From positions 1-35,242 of the forward strand of contig NZ_BGJX01000036.1 in NCBI RefSeq assembly GCF_009811655.1: a DNA stretch of 35,242 nucleotides, read 5' to 3'. The notes beneath the pieces are model-generated. The model saw only the letters and a list, made by a program, of their open reading frames with translations, did not search any database and was not told the origin of the DNA. Each line of letters opens with the position of its first letter. The first letter of the stretch is position 1. Origin of the DNA: Methylosinus sp. Ce-a6. GTDB lineage: Bacteria; Pseudomonadota; Alphaproteobacteria; Rhizobiales; Beijerinckiaceae. Position numbers and translations under genes: made by a program. Positions 9,231 to 17,036 of this stretch are shown here, in pieces.

Positions 9231-10373
9231 ATGGAAATATACGGGAAATCATGTGCGCGCGAGGACTCGCCCGTCTCGCGCGAAGGTAAGTCTGAATCGC
9301 ATGCCGATGTGAGCGCCGACGGTGCCATGTCCCGGGGCGAAGCGCTCAGCGCTCTCTATTCGGGCCTGCTCGGCCGCGAGCCGGACGAGAGCGGTTTCAA
9401 TGGCTATATGCTGGCGATGCGCAACGGCGAATCTCTCGCCTCCATCGCGCGGGGAATGGCCAGCAGCCCGGAATTCCTCGGCCGTCACGGCCTCGTGCGT
9501 GTGGGCGCGGTCGAGCTTCCGGATCTCACTGAATTATGTCCGCGCAAATACGTCCGCTCGGACGGCGCACGATCGATTTTCAATGCGTCCCAAGATGAAG
9601 ATTTCGCCTGGATGTTGCGTATGATCGATGAAAATCGATATTACGATCATCTCGGAGTCTGGTCACCGGTGATTGACCGAGACAAGCGTGTGACGGCCGC
9701 GATTGTGCTGGGGCTCGGTGCGAAAAGCTGCGTGGAGCTGGGCTGTTTCAGCGGCCCGGTTCTCAGCGTGCTCGCGGACCGCGGCGTCGATGTGTGCGGT
9801 GTCGAACTCAGCCATATCGCCTTTATCCTCGCTTTCCCCAATGTGCTCCGGAAGCTGAAGTACGGCGACCTCCTGGACGTCGAATTCGATCGGACTTTCG
9901 ATGTTTTCGTCGGAATGGATATTCTCGAGCATCTGAACCCGATCGAATTGCCCAAATATGTTCGCCGCATCCACGAGATCGTCGCCCCCACCGGCTTCGC
10001 GCTGATCAACTCTCCGATGATCGGGAATGACGACGTCTTCGGCCTCGCCTTCGACCCCTATCTTCCGGAATGGCGCCAGGCCGGAGAGGGCTTGTTCTGG
10101 CGGCACATGGACTGCGACGCCAAGGGTTGGCCGATGCACGGGCATCTGGTGTGGGCCAGCCCGCGCTGGTGGGAGCAGCTCTTTTCGAAAGAGGGCCTCG
10201 TTCGAGATCGCCGTCTGGAGCGACATATTCAGCTCCTGCTGAAGAATTTTTTCGGCGAGGCTCCCGGGCGCCGGTCGCTGTTCCTGCTCCGCCATGCGGA
10301 TCATGAGCCGGACATCGCGGAGATCGAGAAAAATCTGACGATCCGAATAGACGAAGCGCTGGCCTCGCCGTGA
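9231..10373 (+). CDS. DUF4214 domain fused to a SAM-dependent methyltransferase
   Basis: A 380-residue protein. Residues 33-80 look like one DUF4214 repeat (ALSALYSGLLGREPDESGF ... ASIARGMASSPEFLGRHG), a module usually found in secreted or glycan-related proteins. From about residue 125 it is a class I methyltransferase: SAM loop VELGCFSGPVLSVLADRG, acidic strand end VCGVELS, then DVFVGMDILEHLNPIELPKY and a TGFALINSPM strand. The start could be 9231 or the ATG at 9327, which is just before the DUF4214 part. Neither has a strong ribosome site. The substrate is unknown. Sugar or lipid methylation in the cell envelope is one possibility, based only on the attached domain. Confidence 0.8.
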   Translation: MEIYGKSCAREDSPVSREGKSESHADVSADGAMSRGEALSALYSGLLGREPDESGFNGYMLAMRNGESLASIARGMASSPEFLGRHGLVRVGAVELPDLTELCPRKYVRSDGARSIFNASQDEDFAWMLRMIDENRYYDHLGVWSPVIDRDKRVTAAIVLGLGAKSCVELGCFSGPVLSVLADRGVDVCGVELSHIAFILAFPNVLRKLKYGDLLDVEFDRTFDVFVGMDILEHLNPIELPKYVRRIHEIVAPTGFALINSPMIGNDDVFGLAFDPYLPEWRQAGEGLFWRHMDCDAKGWPMHGHLVWASPRWWEQLFSKEGLVRDRRLERHIQLLLKNFFGEAPGRRSLFLLRHADHEPDIAEIEKNLTIRIDEALASP

Positions 10374-10496
10374 GACCAGCGCAGGGTGGGCCGAGGGCGG
10401 ACGCGGCTCGAGGCTAGCCAGGCGCGCGGATTTGGTGTATGCGCCCCGCACGAGTTTTGCCCCGTCTTGAGCGCGGGGAGTGGGAGATCGAGACAA

Positions 10497-10685
10497 ATGG
10501 CCGTTCCGAAGAGAAAAACCTCGCCGATGAAGCGCGGTTTCCGCCGCTCCGCCGACGCGATCAAGGCGCCGACCTATGTCGAGGACAAGGATTCGGGCGA
10601 GCTGCGCCGTCCGCACCACATCGACCTCAAGACCGGCATCTATCGCGGCCGGCAGGTGCTGAAGGTCAAGGCTCAGGAAGCCTGA
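10497..10685 (+). CDS. rpmF: 50S ribosomal protein L32
   Basis: This 62-residue basic protein of the large ribosomal subunit starts with the hallmark MAVPKRKTSPMKRGFRRSAD and ends with the alphaproteobacterial form HHIDLKTGIYRGRQVL. It lacks the four zinc cysteines found in some L32 proteins, as is normal here. The frame is open back to 10386, but GGGGAGTGGGAG before the ATG at 10497 and the family N-terminus fix the start. It is followed by a convergent oxidoreductase gene. Confidence 0.97.
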   Translation: MAVPKRKTSPMKRGFRRSADAIKAPTYVEDKDSGELRRPHHIDLKTGIYRGRQVLKVKAQEA

Positions 10686-10761
10686 TCCGTCCAGCCGACG
10701 GAAATTCGCCGACGGAGTTTGCGAGCCCGATGCGCGAAAGCGCCATCGGGCTCGCGGCGTT

Positions 10762-11556
10762 TCAACGCGCCTGCTGCGCCTTCGCCAGCAGCGGCAGCAA
10801 AATCGCGCGCGGCGCCGCGCGTCCCGCCGCGACGAAGAATTTGTTCACCAATCCCGGCACCACCACGCGGCGGCCGGAGAATAGCGCCTCATAGCCCTGT
10901 CGCGCCACCTCCTCGGCCGGCAGCAGCGCGGGCTTCACCGCTTTCATCTCGCCCTTGTAGTCGAAGCCGGCGCGCGCCTGGAATCCCGTGCGCACCGGAC
11001 CGGGGCAGAGCGCGGTGACGCGCACGCCATGCGGCTTCAGCTCCTCGGCCAGCGCCTCGCTGAAGGAACGGACATAGGCTTTGCTGGCGTAATAGACGGC
11101 GAAGCCCGGTCCCGGCATGAAAGAGGCGACCGACGCGACATTCAATATGCCGCCGCGCGCCTCGATGACTGCGGGCAGAAAGCGCAAGGTCAGCGCCGTC
11201 AGCGCGCGAATGTTGAGGTCGACGATCGCCAATTGCTCGGCCGGGTCCAGCTCGGCGACCCGGCCGACGAGGCCGAAGCCGGCGTTGTTGACGAGAATCT
11301 CGGGGCTACGGCCGGCGGCGGCCAGAGCATCCGCCAGATTTTCGAGCGCCTCCGCCTCGCAGAGGTCGAGGCCGGCGACGAGCGGCCGTTCGACCGCGCC
11401 TGCGGCCGCGATTTCCTCCGCCAGCTCCTCCAGCCTCTCGCGGCGTCGCGCGACCAGCGTCACATGACGGCCCTTGCGCGCAAAAAGGCGGGCGAGCTCG
11501 AGGCCGATGCCGTCCGAGGCTCCGGTGACGATCGTGGTCGGCGCAAACTCGCTCAT
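10762..11556 (-). CDS. SDR family NAD(P)-dependent oxidoreductase
   Basis: A 264-residue short-chain dehydrogenase of the classical type. The cofactor loop TGASDGIG is at residues 11-18, NNAG near 90-93, the catalytic Ser at 142 and Tyr155-x-x-x-Lys159. The basic residues after the second strand (LVARRRERL) point to NADP. The substrate is not evident. It resembles the dehydrogenases annotated as DltE or YqjQ-like. It starts 4 bases after the stop of the TerB-like gene, so the two are co-transcribed. Confidence 0.9.
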   Translation of the reverse strand: MSEFAPTTIVTGASDGIGLELARLFARKGRHVTLVARRRERLEELAEEIAAAGAVERPLVAGLDLCEAEALENLADALAAAGRSPEILVNNAGFGLVGRVAELDPAEQLAIVDLNIRALTALTLRFLPAVIEARGGILNVASVASFMPGPGFAVYYASKAYVRSFSEALAEELKPHGVRVTALCPGPVRTGFQARAGFDYKGEMKAVKPALLPAEEVARQGYEALFSGRRVVVPGLVNKFFVAAGRAAPRAILLPLLAKAQQAR

Positions 11557-11559
11557 GCT

Positions 11560-12045
11560 TCAGCTTCCCCAAGGTCCAGGACGAACCGGACCGCCGGCGT
11601 CCTTCGCGGCCTGGCGCAAGGTCACGCGATCCCGCGTCGAGACGCCGAGCAGCTCGGCGACGCGCCAAATCACATTCTCTTCGAATTCGTGCGCTTCGCC
11701 GTCGGCATAGGCCATTTCCCACAACATGCCGATGACGGCGCGGCGTCCGTCCTCGTCGAGGCGGCGCTTCAGCACCTGGGTGAAGCGATAGAGATCGACC
11801 GCCTCCCGTTCGCTCTCGGCCGCGGCCTCGATCAGCGCGCGGGCGGCGGCGCGGTCGAGGCCAAAGCGCGTCTCGACGAGCTGTTGCAGCAGCGCCCGCT
11901 CGCCGGCGTCGAACTCTCCGTCGATCGAGGCGAGATGGACGAGCAGCGCCACGGCGGCGAGCTGATAATCGGCCGCTTCGAAAGGCCGAGGCTTCGCGGC
12001 GGAGCCGGAGACCTCGTCGAGAAAAGCGCGGAGGGCGTCGAGCAT
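11560..12045 (-). CDS. TerB family protein
   Basis: A 161-residue, mostly helical acidic protein of the TerB/TerB-like fold, with the two typical Asp-Gly motifs ASIDGEFDAGE (about residues 39-49) and YADGEAHEFEENV (near 112-125), which can bind divalent metal. In ter gene clusters TerB takes part in tellurite and stress resistance, but no other ter gene is present, and free-standing copies like this are common in alphaproteobacteria with unknown function. It is first of a two-gene unit with the SDR gene that follows 3 bases later. Confidence 0.88.
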   Translation of the reverse strand: MLDALRAFLDEVSGSAAKPRPFEAADYQLAAVALLVHLASIDGEFDAGERALLQQLVETRFGLDRAAARALIEAAAESEREAVDLYRFTQVLKRRLDEDGRRAVIGMLWEMAYADGEAHEFEENVIWRVAELLGVSTRDRVTLRQAAKDAGGPVRPGPWGS

Positions 12046-12164
12046 GGCGGGCGCGGCCTCGAATTTTAAGGGCGTTCCCGTTCTATATGGCGGGCGGCGC
12101 GCGAAGCATAGCCTGCGGCCGCCTCCTCTTCGCGCCGCGACGACTTCGACGGCGCAATTGCCGA

Positions 12165-12193
12165 TTGACAGAGCCTTGAATTCTCTTTACCTA
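12165..12193 (+). promoter_or_regulatory. weak candidate sigma-70 promoter for the helicase gene
   Basis: TTGACA at 12165-12170, a 17-base spacer, then TACCTA. The -10 box is poor. A small hairpin GCTGC-AAT-GCAGC follows near 12201. It sits in the 280-base divergent region between the TerB-like gene and the helicase. Confidence 0.3.
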
Positions 12194-12325
12194 CCTTCTT
12201 GCTGCAATGCAGCGTGACTCGTTCCGGCCGCGTGGATCGCTTCCCACAGGGGATCGGAGCCGTAGAGCGGGTCCTCATCACGACGACGGCCCGATACGCG
12301 GGGCAGGTCTCCCATCCATCGCTGC

Positions 12326-13726
12326 ATGGCCTCGCGCGGGAGATGTTCTCGCGCGCATGCGGCCTATTTCGAAAGTTACGCAGTGACCAATTTCGCCGAT
12401 CTCGGCTTCGCCGAGGTCATTCTGCGCGCGCTCGCGCAGGAAGATTATGTGACGCCGACGCCCATTCAGGCCCAGGCGATTCCCGCGCTTCTCCAAGGCC
12501 GAGACCTGCTCGGCATCGCCCAGACAGGCACCGGCAAGACCGCCGCTTTCGCTCTGCCGATCCTGCAACGACTGCTCGACGAGCGCCGTCGTCCCGCTCC
12601 CAACACGGCGCGCGCGCTCGTGCTCGCCCCGACGCGCGAGCTCGCCGCGCAGATCGCCGAAAGCTTCCGCGCCTATGCCCGCTTCGCCCGCATGAGCGTC
12701 GGCGTCATCGTCGGCGGCGTCTCCCATGGGCCGCAGATCAGAATGCTCGCCGGCGGGCTCGACGTGCTGGTGGCGACGCCCGGCCGCCTGCTCGATCACC
12801 TCTCCTCCAACCATTTGCGGCTCGAGGCGACGCGGACGATCGTGCTGGACGAGGCCGACCACATGCTCGACCTCGGCTTCGTCGTCCCCATTCGCAAGAT
12901 CGTCTCGCGCCTGCCGAAGGAGCGGCAGAATCTGTTCTTCTCGGCGACCATGCCGAAGGAGATCGCCGCGCTCGCCGACGACATGCTGCGCGATCCCGTC
13001 ACCGTGAGGGTGACGCCTGCGGCGACCACGGCCGAGCGCGTCACGCAGCGCGTGATATTGGTGGACGGGCCGGCCAAGCGCGACGTTCTGCTCGACCTCT
13101 TCGCCGATCCGAATTTCTCCCGCGCCATCGTCTTCACGCGCACCAAGCGCGGGGCCGATCGCGTCGCGCAGCATCTCGAGGCGAACGCCGTCGGCGCCTC
13201 GGCGATTCACGGCAACAAGAGCCAGAATCAGCGCCAGCGCGCGCTCGACGATTTCCGCTCCGGGCGCACGCGCGCCTTGGTGGCGACCGACATCGCCGCG
13301 CGCGGGATCGACATAGACGGCGTCACCCATGTGGTGAATTACGAGCTGCCGGAGACGCCCGAAGCCTATGTGCATCGCATCGGCCGCACCGCGCGCGCCG
13401 GCGCGGCGGGCGCCGCCGTCTCGCTCTGCGACAACAGCGAGCGGCCCTTGCTCAAGCAGATCGAGCGCGTGACGCGGCAGAGCCTGCCGATCACCGATCG
13501 CCGCAGCGCGGCGGGCGCCGCCGCCGCGGAGAGCGACGCGCAGCGCCGTCCGCCGCATGAGCATCGCCGCACGCATCAGGAGCCGGGCCGCGCCGTGCGC
13601 CATTCGGCCAACCACTCGGCCAAGCCCGGCGAGCATGGGCGGCCGCAGCAGCCGCGCCGCTCCGGCGGCAAGCCGGGCGCAAAGCGGCCGGAGCGGTCCG
13701 CGCCCCGCTCGCGCGCGTCCGAGTAA
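12326..13726 (+). CDS. DEAD-box ATP-dependent RNA helicase (RhlE-like)
   Basis: An RNA unwinding enzyme of 466 residues from the ATG at 12326. A GTG at 12383 gives MTNFADLGF and fits family N-termini better, so the true start may be there. All core motifs are visible: Q motif TPIQAQAIPALL, motif I AQTGTGKT (65-72), Ia PTRELAAQ, motif II DEAD (175-178), motif III SAT (206-208) and motif VI HRIGRTARAG. The last 60 residues are a disordered, basic tail rich in Arg, Pro and His, typical for RhlE-like helicases that bind ribosomal or stress RNA. The gene is divergent from the TerB-like gene. Confidence 0.93.
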   Translation: MASRGRCSRAHAAYFESYAVTNFADLGFAEVILRALAQEDYVTPTPIQAQAIPALLQGRDLLGIAQTGTGKTAAFALPILQRLLDERRRPAPNTARALVLAPTRELAAQIAESFRAYARFARMSVGVIVGGVSHGPQIRMLAGGLDVLVATPGRLLDHLSSNHLRLEATRTIVLDEADHMLDLGFVVPIRKIVSRLPKERQNLFFSATMPKEIAALADDMLRDPVTVRVTPAATTAERVTQRVILVDGPAKRDVLLDLFADPNFSRAIVFTRTKRGADRVAQHLEANAVGASAIHGNKSQNQRQRALDDFRSGRTRALVATDIAARGIDIDGVTHVVNYELPETPEAYVHRIGRTARAGAAGAAVSLCDNSERPLLKQIERVTRQSLPITDRRSAAGAAAAESDAQRRPPHEHRRTHQEPGRAVRHSANHSAKPGEHGRPQQPRRSGGKPGAKRPERSAPRSRASE

Positions 13727-13766
13727 GCGATTCGTTCGGCTTCCCGCTCTATTCTGGCTTCGCGCT

Positions 13767-13822
13767 CTTCGTGTCTTTGTGGTTTCTTCACCACGAAGAC
13801 ACGAAGTTCACGAAGCGGGGAG
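13767..13822 (+). repeat. hairpin and ACGAAG repeats before glpD
   Basis: A 16-bp stem (13767-13782 with 13791-13806, one mismatch, 8-base loop) contains CACGAAGACACGAAG. A further CACGAAG then leads straight into GGGGAG, the likely glpD ribosome site. A related copy lies before glpK at 15445-15474. The stem may also act as the helicase terminator. Confidence 0.7.
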
Positions 13823-13829
13823 CCGGCAA

Positions 13830-15323
13830 ATGGTCTTCGATCTCCTCATCGTCGGCGGCGGCGTCAATGGCTGCGCCATCGCCCGCGACGCCGCCGGGAG
13901 GGGCCTCGGCGTCCTTCTGCTCGAGCAGAAGGACCTCGCCGCCGCGACCTCCTCGGCTTCGACGAAGCTCGTCCATGGCGGGCTGCGCTATCTCGAGAAT
14001 TACGAGTTCCGCCTCGTCCATGAGGCGCTGGCCGAGCGCGAGCTGCTGCTCGCCGCCGCGCCGCATATCATTCATCCGCTGCAATTCATCCTGCCGCATG
14101 AGCGCTCGATCCGCCCGGCCTGGCTGGTGCGCATCGGCCTCTTTCTCTACGATCATCTCGCGGGGCGAAAGCGCATTCCGGGCTCGACGACCGTCTCGCT
14201 CGCCGGGACGCCCTATGGCGCGCCGCTCACGGCCGATCATCGCCTCGGCTTCTCCTATTACGATTGCCGCGTCGATGATTCGCGGCTCGTCGTGCTGGAG
14301 GCGCTCGACGCATCCGAGCGCGGCGCGAAGATTCGCGTCGGCGCAAAGCTCATCGGCGCGCGGCGGGAGGGCGCGCAATGGGTCGCGAGCGTCGCCGGCG
14401 CCGACGGAGGGCTCGAGGACATCCGCGCCCGCGCGCTGATCAACGCCTCCGGCCCCTTTGTGTCGGAGACGCTCGAGCATCGCCTCGGCCTCGGCTCGCG
14501 CAAGCATGTGCGGCTGGTCAAAGGCTCGCATATCGTCACGCGAAAGCTCTATGAGGGCGCCCACGCCTATATGCTGCAGCGGCCGGACAAGCGAATCGTC
14601 TTCGCCATCCCTTTCGAGGAGGATTTCACGCTCGTCGGCACGACGGATGTCCCCTTTCTCGGCGAGCCGGGGCCGGTCGCGATCGACGCGCAGGAGACGG
14701 ATTATCTCATTGCCGCCATCGATCATGTCTTCCGAAAGAAGATCGATCGCGGCGATATCGTGTGGAGCTATTCGGGCCTGCGCCCGCTCTATGACGACGG
14801 CGCGCTCGAGGCCTCCGTCGTCACGCGCGATTATGCCTTCGATCTCGACGCCGAGGGCGGAAAGGCGCCGGCCCTGTCGATCTTCGGCGGCAAGATCACG
14901 ACGGCGCGCCGCCTCGCCGAACATGCGCTGGAGACGCTCGCGCCTTTCTTTCCCGATATGCGCGCCGCTTGGACCGGCGGCGCCATTCTGCCGGGCGGCG
15001 ATCTCGGCCCCGGCGGCTTCGACGCCTTTCTCGGCGAGCTCTCGCGCGCGAAGCCTTTTCTGGAGCCGCGCCTCGCGCGCCGCCTCGCCGGCGCCTATGG
15101 GACGCGGGCGTGGCGCTTCCTCGAGCGGGCGAAATCAATGGCCGATCTCGGCGCCGATTTCGGCTGCGGCCTGACGGAGGCGGAGCTCGACTATTTGCGC
15201 GCGCAGGAATGGGCGCGCAATGCGGAGGATGTGCTGTGGCGGCGCTCCAAGCTGGGCCTGCGTTTCGACGCCGCGCAAACTCGAGCGCTCGCGCGGGCTC
15301 TCACGTCGCACGCGGCTCGGTGA
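13830..15323 (+). CDS. glpD: glycerol-3-phosphate dehydrogenase (FAD, aerobic)
   Basis: This 497-residue flavoenzyme at the inner membrane oxidises glycerol-3-phosphate to dihydroxyacetone phosphate and passes electrons to quinone. The FAD loop is GGGVNGCAIARDAAGRG (from residue 9), followed by SASTKLVHGGLRYLENYEF, a strong GlpD signature. GTTDVPFLGEPG and YSGLRPLYDDG lie further in, and the C-terminal helical domain is present. The frame is open well upstream, but GGGGAG before the ATG at 13830 and the family N-terminus decide the start. It is followed 157 bases later by glpK. Confidence 0.95.
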   Translation: MVFDLLIVGGGVNGCAIARDAAGRGLGVLLLEQKDLAAATSSASTKLVHGGLRYLENYEFRLVHEALAERELLLAAAPHIIHPLQFILPHERSIRPAWLVRIGLFLYDHLAGRKRIPGSTTVSLAGTPYGAPLTADHRLGFSYYDCRVDDSRLVVLEALDASERGAKIRVGAKLIGARREGAQWVASVAGADGGLEDIRARALINASGPFVSETLEHRLGLGSRKHVRLVKGSHIVTRKLYEGAHAYMLQRPDKRIVFAIPFEEDFTLVGTTDVPFLGEPGPVAIDAQETDYLIAAIDHVFRKKIDRGDIVWSYSGLRPLYDDGALEASVVTRDYAFDLDAEGGKAPALSIFGGKITTARRLAEHALETLAPFFPDMRAAWTGGAILPGGDLGPGGFDAFLGELSRAKPFLEPRLARRLAGAYGTRAWRFLERAKSMADLGADFGCGLTEAELDYLRAQEWARNAEDVLWRRSKLGLRFDAAQTRALARALTSHAAR

Positions 15324-15339
15324 AGCTCACGCGCATGCG

Positions 15340-15381
15340 CCATCGAAAGGCCGAGGGTCTCGGGCTTGTCGTTTTCGATGG
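15340..15381 (+). repeat. nested hairpin between glpD and glpK
   Basis: Outer arms CCATCGAAA (15340-15348) and TTTTCGATGG (15372-15381) enclose CCGAG-GGT-CTCGG (15351-15363). It lies just after the glpD stop and could be a terminator, mRNA processing element or mobile palindrome. Confidence 0.55.
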
Positions 15382-15444
15382 GAGATCTTGCGATAGGCGC
15401 GCAGGCGGCGAAGAATGCGACTGTGGGCTGGCTCGTCACGTCGG

Positions 15445-15474
15445 TTACGAAGACACGAAGCGCGCGAAGGGGAG
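15445..15474 (+). repeat. ACGAAG repeat before glpK
   Basis: TTACGAAGACACGAAG followed by CGCGCGAAGGGGAG. It matches the sequence before glpD (13791-13822) in order and spacing and again ends in the ribosome site, 6 bases before the start codon. Confidence 0.65.
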
Positions 15475-15480
15475 ACGGTC

Positions 15481-16962
15481 ATGGCGAAATATGTCGGCGC
15501 GATCGACCAGGGCACGACGAGCTCGCGTTTCATCGTCTTCGATCATGACGGCGAGGTGGTCGCGCTCGATCAGCGCGAACATGCGCAAATCTATCCGCGC
15601 CCGGGCTGGGTGGAGCATGACGCGACGGAAATCTGGCGCAACACGCAGGCCGTCGTCGCCGGCGCTCTGGCGAAGGCCGGCCTCGCCGCCGCCGACCTCG
15701 CTTGCGTGGGGTTGACCAATCAGCGCGAGACGACGCTGCTCTGGGACAAGCGCAGCGGCGCGCCGCTGCATAATGCGATCGTCTGGATGGACACGCGCAC
15801 CGACGCGCTCGTCGCGCGTTTTATGGCGCAGGGAGGCAAGGATCGGCTGCGCGCCGAGACGGGCCTGCCGCTCTCCACCTATTTCTCCAGCCTGAAGCTC
15901 GTCTGGCTCTTCGAGAACATCCCCGGCGCGCGCGAGAAGGCCGAGGCCGGCGAGGCGCTGTTCGGCACGATGGATTCGTGGATCGCGTGGAATTTGACCG
16001 GCCGTCACTTCACCGACGCGACCAACGCCGCGCGCACGCAGCTCATGAATCTCGAGACCCTGCAATGGGACGAGAAGCTGCTGGCGCTCTTCGACGTTCC
16101 GCGCGCCTGCCTGCCGGAGATTTGCTCATCCAGCGAATTCTATGGTCTTTGCCGGGCGCCTCTCGAGGGCGTCGCGCTTTCGGGCGCGCTCGGCGACCAA
16201 CATGCGGCGCTGATCGGCCAGGCCTGCTTTTCGCCCGGCGACGTCAAGAACACTTACGGAACCGGCTGCTTTCTGCTGATGAATATCGGCGAGACGCCGC
16301 GTCTCTCGACCAAGGGCCTGCTCACGACGCTCGCTTACAAGCTCGGCGAGGAGAAGCCGGTTTACGCGCTCGAAGGCTCTGTCGCCATCGCCGGCGCGCT
16401 CGTGCAATGGCTGCGCGACAATCTCGGGATCATCGAAAAGAGCGCGGATGTCGAGAAGCTCGCGGCGAGCGTTCCCGACAATGGCGATGTCTATCTCGTG
16501 CCGGCTTTCTCCGGCCTCTTTGCGCCCTATTGGCGCGAGAACGCGCGTGGGCTCATCGCCGGGCTCACGCGCTTTTCGACGAAGGCGCATATCGCCCGCG
16601 CGGCGCTGGAGGCGGTCGCCTTTCAGACGCGCGACGTCGTCGAGGCGATGGAGGCGGATGCTGGCGTCGCGCTCGCGGCGCTGCGCGTCGACGGCGGCAT
16701 GGCGGTCGACGAGCTGCTGATGCAGTTCCAGGCGGATATTCTCGCCGCGTCTGTGGTGCGTCCGCGCTGCATTGAGACGACGGCGCTCGGCGCCGCCTAT
16801 GCGGCCGGGCTCGCCACAGGTTTCTGGAAGGACAGGCAGGAGATCGCCGCACATTGGCGCGCGGAGCGAAACTGGCGGCCGGCAATGTCGGAGGAGGAGC
16901 GCGACCGCCGCATCGCCAAATGGGCGAAGGCGGTGGCGCGCTCCTTCGACTGGACGGACTGA
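15481..16962 (+). CDS. glpK: glycerol kinase
   Basis: This 493-residue FGGY-family enzyme phosphorylates glycerol with ATP to glycerol-3-phosphate, the substrate of GlpD. The N-terminal phosphate loop AIDQGTTSSRFIVFD and the PGWVEHDATEIW segment are typical. NTYGTGCFLLMN and DGGMAVDELLMQFQADI are the family signatures of the second lobe. The start follows GGGGAGACGGTC. With glpD it forms a complete route from glycerol to dihydroxyacetone phosphate. No glpF or glpR is seen in the window, so uptake and control must lie elsewhere. Confidence 0.96.
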   Translation: MAKYVGAIDQGTTSSRFIVFDHDGEVVALDQREHAQIYPRPGWVEHDATEIWRNTQAVVAGALAKAGLAAADLACVGLTNQRETTLLWDKRSGAPLHNAIVWMDTRTDALVARFMAQGGKDRLRAETGLPLSTYFSSLKLVWLFENIPGAREKAEAGEALFGTMDSWIAWNLTGRHFTDATNAARTQLMNLETLQWDEKLLALFDVPRACLPEICSSSEFYGLCRAPLEGVALSGALGDQHAALIGQACFSPGDVKNTYGTGCFLLMNIGETPRLSTKGLLTTLAYKLGEEKPVYALEGSVAIAGALVQWLRDNLGIIEKSADVEKLAASVPDNGDVYLVPAFSGLFAPYWRENARGLIAGLTRFSTKAHIARAALEAVAFQTRDVVEAMEADAGVALAALRVDGGMAVDELLMQFQADILAASVVRPRCIETTALGAAYAAGLATGFWKDRQEIAAHWRAERNWRPAMSEEERDRRIAKWAKAVARSFDWTD

Positions 16963-17036
16963 CGCGCCGCCAGCGCGATTCTACTGGTTCGAACCGAAGA
17001 CCGCTCGAGCACCTTCACTTTCATTGACGCAGACCA

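Noticed and set aside
12199..13560. Long Arg-rich plus-strand frame over the helicase
   Set aside because: Out-of-phase shadow of the DEAD-box gene with extreme Arg/Ala content.
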